Assembly (NCBI GenBank): GCA_024691105.1
Contig: JAILNY010000081.1
Span: 1-35,930, forward strand
From: Treponema sp.
GTDB taxonomy: Bacteria > Spirochaetota > Spirochaetia > Treponematales > Treponemataceae
Reading direction: 5' to 3'
DNA length: 35,930 bases
Shown: positions 32,870 to 35,930 of the stretch, piece after piece
Numbering within the stretch: position 1 is the stretch's first letter
Layout of the letters: each line of letters begins with the position of its first letter
Position numbers and translations under genes: made by a program
Notes under the pieces: model-generated
What the model saw: only the letters and a program-made list of their open reading frames with translations
What the model was told of the DNA's origin: nothing
Databases searched by the model: none

Positions 32870-32925
32870 AAGAAAATCCTCATTAATAAAATTCACTTTA
32901 AAAACGCCTGATTTTGCGGCGGCGA

Positions 32926-32963
32926 AAACTCGAAAAAAACTGCGTCGAGTTTAAAATATTATA
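32926..32963 (-). promoter_or_regulatory. Promoter and candidate operator of the GH32 operon
   Basis: On the minus strand TATAAT (32958-32963) is a good -10 with only a weak -35. Just after it, AAACTCGA (32926-32933) and TCGAGTTT (32945-32952) form a perfect inverted repeat spanning the predicted transcription start. It may be a sugar-repressor operator or a 5' hairpin. Confidence 0.5.
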
Positions 32964-32980
32964 ACGAAAAAATGTATAAC

Positions 32981-33009
32981 TTGCTACAAAACTATATAGC
33001 GTGTATTAT
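32981..33009 (+). promoter_or_regulatory. Promoter of proB, leaderless
   Basis: TTGCTA (32981-32986), a 17-base spacer and TATTAT (33004-33009) end exactly six bases before the ATG at 33016. No Shine-Dalgarno sequence is present. The layout is the same as at 26534-26562. Confidence 0.7.
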
Positions 33010-33015
33010 TAATTT

Positions 33016-33816
33016 ATGAACGAAAATATTGCTACAGCTTTAAAGGCTGCAAGAAAAATTGTAATTAAAATTGGTTCCAACACTCTTGCAAAACCAGACG
33101 GTACTCAGAATACAGAATTTATGGCAGAGTTTGCATCTCAATGTGCAGCGCTGATTAAAGAAGGAAAACAGATTGTGCTTGTTTCTTCTGGTGCGCAGGT
33201 CGCAGGAGTTTCGACAACAAAGGAATGGGCACGTAAAAAGGATGTCCACTACCGACAGGCACTTTGTTCTATCGGTCAGGTTGAACTTATGCACCAGTGG
33301 CGCAAGGCTTTTGGTGCCCAGGATATTCATATCGGCCAGCTTCTTTTGACAAAAGACGATTTTGAAAACGAACATCGTTCACTAAATATCCGCAACACTT
33401 TGTTTACACTCGTTGACGAAGGTGTTGTTCCTATCATAAACGAAAACGATTCTGTTTCGATTGATGAAATGAAAATCGGTGATAATGATAACCTTTCGGC
33501 ACTGACTGCAATTTTGTGGAGCGCCGATCTTTTGATTCTGTTCAGCGACATCGACGGAATTTATTCTGACAATCCAAAGACAAATCCTAATGCGACATTA
33601 ATTGAAACTGTAAAATCAATTCCTGATTTGAGAAAGTCGATTAAAATTGGCGATACAAATTCTTTTGGCACCGGTGGAATTGAAACAAAAATCCAGGCCG
33701 CAGAAAAAACTACGGTTTACGGAATTCCGCTTTTGCTTGCAAACGGTTCACGCGAAAACGTTCTTGTAAATCTTGAAAACGGATCTGTCGGCGGAACCTT
33801 GTTCCTTGTAGAATAG
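33016..33816 (+). CDS. proB: Glutamate 5-kinase, short form without PUA domain
   Basis: The 266-residue enzyme phosphorylates glutamate in the first step of proline synthesis. The amino-acid-kinase domain is complete: KIVIKIGSNTL at the start, VLVSSGAQVAGV, PIINENDSVS, IGDNDNLSALTAILWSADLLILFSDIDGIY, and GTGGIETKIQAAE. The C-terminal PUA domain found in E. coli ProB (367 residues) is absent, as in many short forms. It is a single-gene unit with its own leaderless-type promoter and a GC-rich terminator-like hairpin after the stop. Confidence 0.95.
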   Translation: MNENIATALKAARKIVIKIGSNTLAKPDGTQNTEFMAEFASQCAALIKEGKQIVLVSSGAQVAGVSTTKEWARKKDVHYRQALCSIGQVELMHQWRKAFGAQDIHIGQLLLTKDDFENEHRSLNIRNTLFTLVDEGVVPIINENDSVSIDEMKIGDNDNLSALTAILWSADLLILFSDIDGIYSDNPKTNPNATLIETVKSIPDLRKSIKIGDTNSFGTGGIETKIQAAEKTTVYGIPLLLANGSRENVLVNLENGSVGGTLFLVE

Positions 33817-33824
33817 TTTATGAA

Positions 33825-33879
33825 CGCGCGGCATTTCCTGCTGCCACACATATAACAAACCCGCGCGGAATTTTTTTTT
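33825..33879 (+). terminator. Probable terminator of proB
   Basis: CGCGCGG (33825-33831) pairs with CCGCGCG (33861-33867), enclosing a smaller GGCA/TGCC hairpin. A run of nine T residues (33871-33879) follows. The long loop makes it atypical. Confidence 0.6.
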
Positions 33880-33936
33880 ACCACAATCTGATGTAAAAAA
33901 CGCGCGACTTCAAATGCCACGCACCAAGGGGGAAAT

Positions 33937-35016
33937 ATGAAAGTTGTAACAATGGGTGAACTTATGCTGCGCCTTATGCCAGAAGGCCACCACCGTTTTG
34001 TTCAGGTGAATAATTTTAATGCTGAATTTGGCGGCGCCGAAGCAAACGTTGCAGTGAGCCTTGCACAGTTTGGATGCGATTCTTATTTTGTAAGTAAATT
34101 TCCCCAGAACGAAATTGGTCAGTCGGCAATCAACAGTATCAGACGCTTTGGTGTTAAGACTGATTTTGTTTTGCGCGGCGGCGACAGACTTGGAATTTAT
34201 TTTCTGGAAAAAGGTGCGTCGCAGCGCGGAAGCCTTTGTATCTATGACAGAAAAGGTTCAGCCTTTGCAGAAAGCTCTGTGAGCGATTATGACTGGGAAG
34301 GAATTTTTAAAGGCGCAAAGTGGTTTCATATTACAGGCGTTACCCCGGCGCTTGGAAAAAAGACTTCGGCCCTCGCTATAGAAGCTTGCAAGGCCGCAAA
34401 AAAAGCCGGCTGCACTATTTCGTGCGATTTGAATTATCGAAGCAAGCTCTGGACAAAAGCGCAGGCAAAAAAAACAATGAGCGAGATTGCAAAGTATGTT
34501 GATGTCTGCATTGCAAACGAAGAAGATGCGCTTAATGTTTTTGGAATTAAAACTCATAAGACAAATGTAGATAACGGAATTATCGATAAAGACGCTTATG
34601 TAAAAACTGCAGAGCTTTTAGCAAAAAATTACGGCTTTAAGAAAGTTGCGATCACTTTGCGTCAGTCGATTAATGCAGATAACAACAACTGGTCTGCGCT
34701 TTTGTATGATGGAAAAGAAGCAGTGTTCAGTCGCGAGTATGCGATTCATATTGTAGAACGTGTTGGCGCTGGCGATGCGTTTGCTGCAGCGCTGATTTTT
34801 GCATTGATGAAACAGGGTGAAGCAAAAAATGCGGACATCGATATCGACTGCGCCACAAATGGGAGCGACTTTTACAGAACGAATCAGGACGTGATTGAGT
34901 TTGCAAGCGCCGCAGGCTGTCTCAAACATTCAATCGAAGGCGACTTTAACCTTGTATCAGAACAGGAAGTTTTGCGCCTTGTCACTTCCGGCGGCACCGG
35001 ACGAATCAGCAGATAA
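33937..35016 (+). CDS. PfkB family sugar kinase, probable 2-keto-3-deoxygluconate kinase
   Basis: The 359-residue ribokinase-fold enzyme opens with VVTMGELMLRLMPEG, contains the substrate-side FGGAEANVAVSLAQFG (PfkB signature 1 region) and ends its catalytic core in VERVGAGDAFAAALIFA, with the catalytic aspartate in GAGDAF. KDG kinases of this type phosphorylate 2-keto-3-deoxygluconate from uronic-acid breakdown. Family assignment within PfkB is from overall resemblance, so the exact sugar is uncertain. AAGGGGG before ATG sets the start. The KDPG aldolase usually found with KdgK is not in the window. Confidence 0.85.
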   Translation: MKVVTMGELMLRLMPEGHHRFVQVNNFNAEFGGAEANVAVSLAQFGCDSYFVSKFPQNEIGQSAINSIRRFGVKTDFVLRGGDRLGIYFLEKGASQRGSLCIYDRKGSAFAESSVSDYDWEGIFKGAKWFHITGVTPALGKKTSALAIEACKAAKKAGCTISCDLNYRSKLWTKAQAKKTMSEIAKYVDVCIANEEDALNVFGIKTHKTNVDNGIIDKDAYVKTAELLAKNYGFKKVAITLRQSINADNNNWSALLYDGKEAVFSREYAIHIVERVGAGDAFAAALIFALMKQGEAKNADIDIDCATNGSDFYRTNQDVIEFASAAGCLKHSIEGDFNLVSEQEVLRLVTSGGTGRISR

Positions 35017-35052
35017 AAACTTAATGTCGATATTAAGCTTTGCAGTTATCTG

Positions 35053-35871
35053 TCAAACCAGTGTTTCAAGAAACGACAAAATCAGTTGATTTATTTCTTC
35101 CGGCTTATCGGTATTTGAATTATGCCCGGCATCTTTTATCCAATGGAGAGGGATGCCGGTTTTTTTATGCCATGCCTTGTTGTATCTTATACATGAACCT
35201 GCGTGATCCTTTGTTCCACAGATGAGCATCGCCGGACACTTAATTTCATACGGTAGATTTTCTTCAATCGCCTCTGCAAGAATTTTATAACCGTGACCCG
35301 CAAGAGAAGCATATCTCTTTTGATCGCCATCGTAAGTCATCATAAAATCAAGCATAAGTTTTCTTCCGTATTCGGTGGTAGAAACTCCATTACTTCCCTG
35401 TTTTAAAAGGCTCTTCCACGGATAATGAAGATATACCCCTTCCATCCTTTTTAAAAGCCAGATTTCGATTGCAGTCATATATTTTCTTTGAAGCGGCGCC
35501 GAATCAACGGAAACAAATCCCTTTAACTTTTGTGGAAAAAGTTCAGCATACATTTGTCCAACATAGCCGCCCATCGACTGCCCGATAATCACAGGATTAT
35601 CAAATTTATTCTGTTTAAGAATTTCATCCAGCCACTGAGCTTTCTGCTTAAGAGAAAAATTCATTTTAAACGGCCAGGAAGCCGCATGTGCCGGAGCATC
35701 CCAGACAAAAACCGGATATCGGTTTTTAAAAAATTCAATCTGCTTATCAAAAAGTCTGTGATCCGCAGTAAGCCCCGGTAAAAACACCAGCTGCAATTTT
35801 GAGTTCTCTGCTTTTGTATTAATCCAGTAGTGAATTGAACCTGATTCGGTTTTGAAAATCTTTTCTGTCAT
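35053..35871 (-). CDS. Alpha/beta-hydrolase fold protein
   Basis: The 272-residue protein has a complete alpha/beta-hydrolase core: an oxyanion segment after LVFLPGLTADHRLFD, the nucleophile elbow GQSMGG (S99), a likely acid in CGTKDHAGS (D222) and the histidine in DAGHNSNTDKP (H250). No signal peptide is seen, so it is cytoplasmic; substrate is unknown. AGAGAG seven bases before the ATG supports the start. It converges with the sugar kinase gene, 36 bases apart. Esterase, lipase and peptidase roles are all possible. Confidence 0.87.
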   Translation of the reverse strand: MTEKIFKTESGSIHYWINTKAENSKLQLVFLPGLTADHRLFDKQIEFFKNRYPVFVWDAPAHAASWPFKMNFSLKQKAQWLDEILKQNKFDNPVIIGQSMGGYVGQMYAELFPQKLKGFVSVDSAPLQRKYMTAIEIWLLKRMEGVYLHYPWKSLLKQGSNGVSTTEYGRKLMLDFMMTYDGDQKRYASLAGHGYKILAEAIEENLPYEIKCPAMLICGTKDHAGSCIRYNKAWHKKTGIPLHWIKDAGHNSNTDKPEEINQLILSFLETLV

Positions 35872-35930
35872 AACTATTCTCTCTTTGTTTAAATATAATA
35901 TGTTTATAAATTTTATTCCACTTTTAAATA

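Noticed and set aside
1..35930. CRISPR array, insertion sequence or prophage
   Set aside because: No regularly spaced direct repeats, transposase, integrase or phage structural gene was seen.

Overview
The window looks like chromosomal DNA of a host-associated treponeme-type spirochaete. This is inferred from moderately low GC, compact gene packing, and a mix of polysaccharide hydrolases, a signal-peptide-bearing ankyrin protein with an NADase-type glycan-binding-like domain, and a GGDEF sensor remnant. No 16S gene or other decisive marker is present, so the genus is an inference. No CRISPR array, insertion sequence or phage gene was seen.

Layout. 1-1.9 kb is a worn region: the tail of an unknown gene at the left edge, a macro-domain deacylase, a tRNA remnant, a small DUF3592-like membrane protein, and two broken gene fragments, one a GGDEF protein with its middle deleted. 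1.9-4.4 kb is tex and its terminator. 4.4-5.7 kb is a flavodoxin/DUF3793 operon with a promoter, a palindromic operator and a terminator-like leader hairpin. 5.7-9.2 kb is a minus-strand operon queH-argA-GH16 glucanase. 9.2-11.4 kb holds yhbY and a hybrid histidine kinase.

The most notable block is 11.4-22.1 kb, an aryl-polyene (APE)/flexirubin-like locus. A minus-strand arm encodes a methyltransferase, a chain-length-factor-like ketosynthase and a lysophospholipid-type acyltransferase. A divergent plus-strand arm encodes two acyl carrier proteins, a membrane-domain/AMP-ligase fusion, a dehydratase, a GT2 glycosyltransferase, an LpxL-type acyltransferase, a LolA-like carrier and an MMPL exporter. 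The order follows apeB-C-D / apeE-F-GH-I-J-L-M of proteobacterial APE loci as I recall them. The catalytic ketosynthases, ketoreductase, second dehydratase and thioesterase are absent from the window, the G and H functions are fused, and J is split in two. The operon appears to run on into a LUD protein, lspA, a small membrane protein and a TrmR-like methyltransferase.

24.2-36 kb is ordinary accessory and housekeeping content: two small membrane proteins, an NCS2 purine permease, an orphan 180-residue protein, proA, a GH32 fructanase/ankyrin lipoprotein operon, proB, a PfkB sugar kinase and an alpha/beta hydrolase.

Two regulatory patterns cross these regions. First, at least six genes (tex, queH, yhbY, the kinase, the orphan protein, proB), and probably apeI, have a sigma70-like -10 box 6-9 bases before the ATG and no Shine-Dalgarno sequence, which predicts leaderless mRNAs. 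Second, the kinase gene and the APE plus arm share an ungapped 39-base upstream element, each followed by an identical extended -10 (TGATATAAT).
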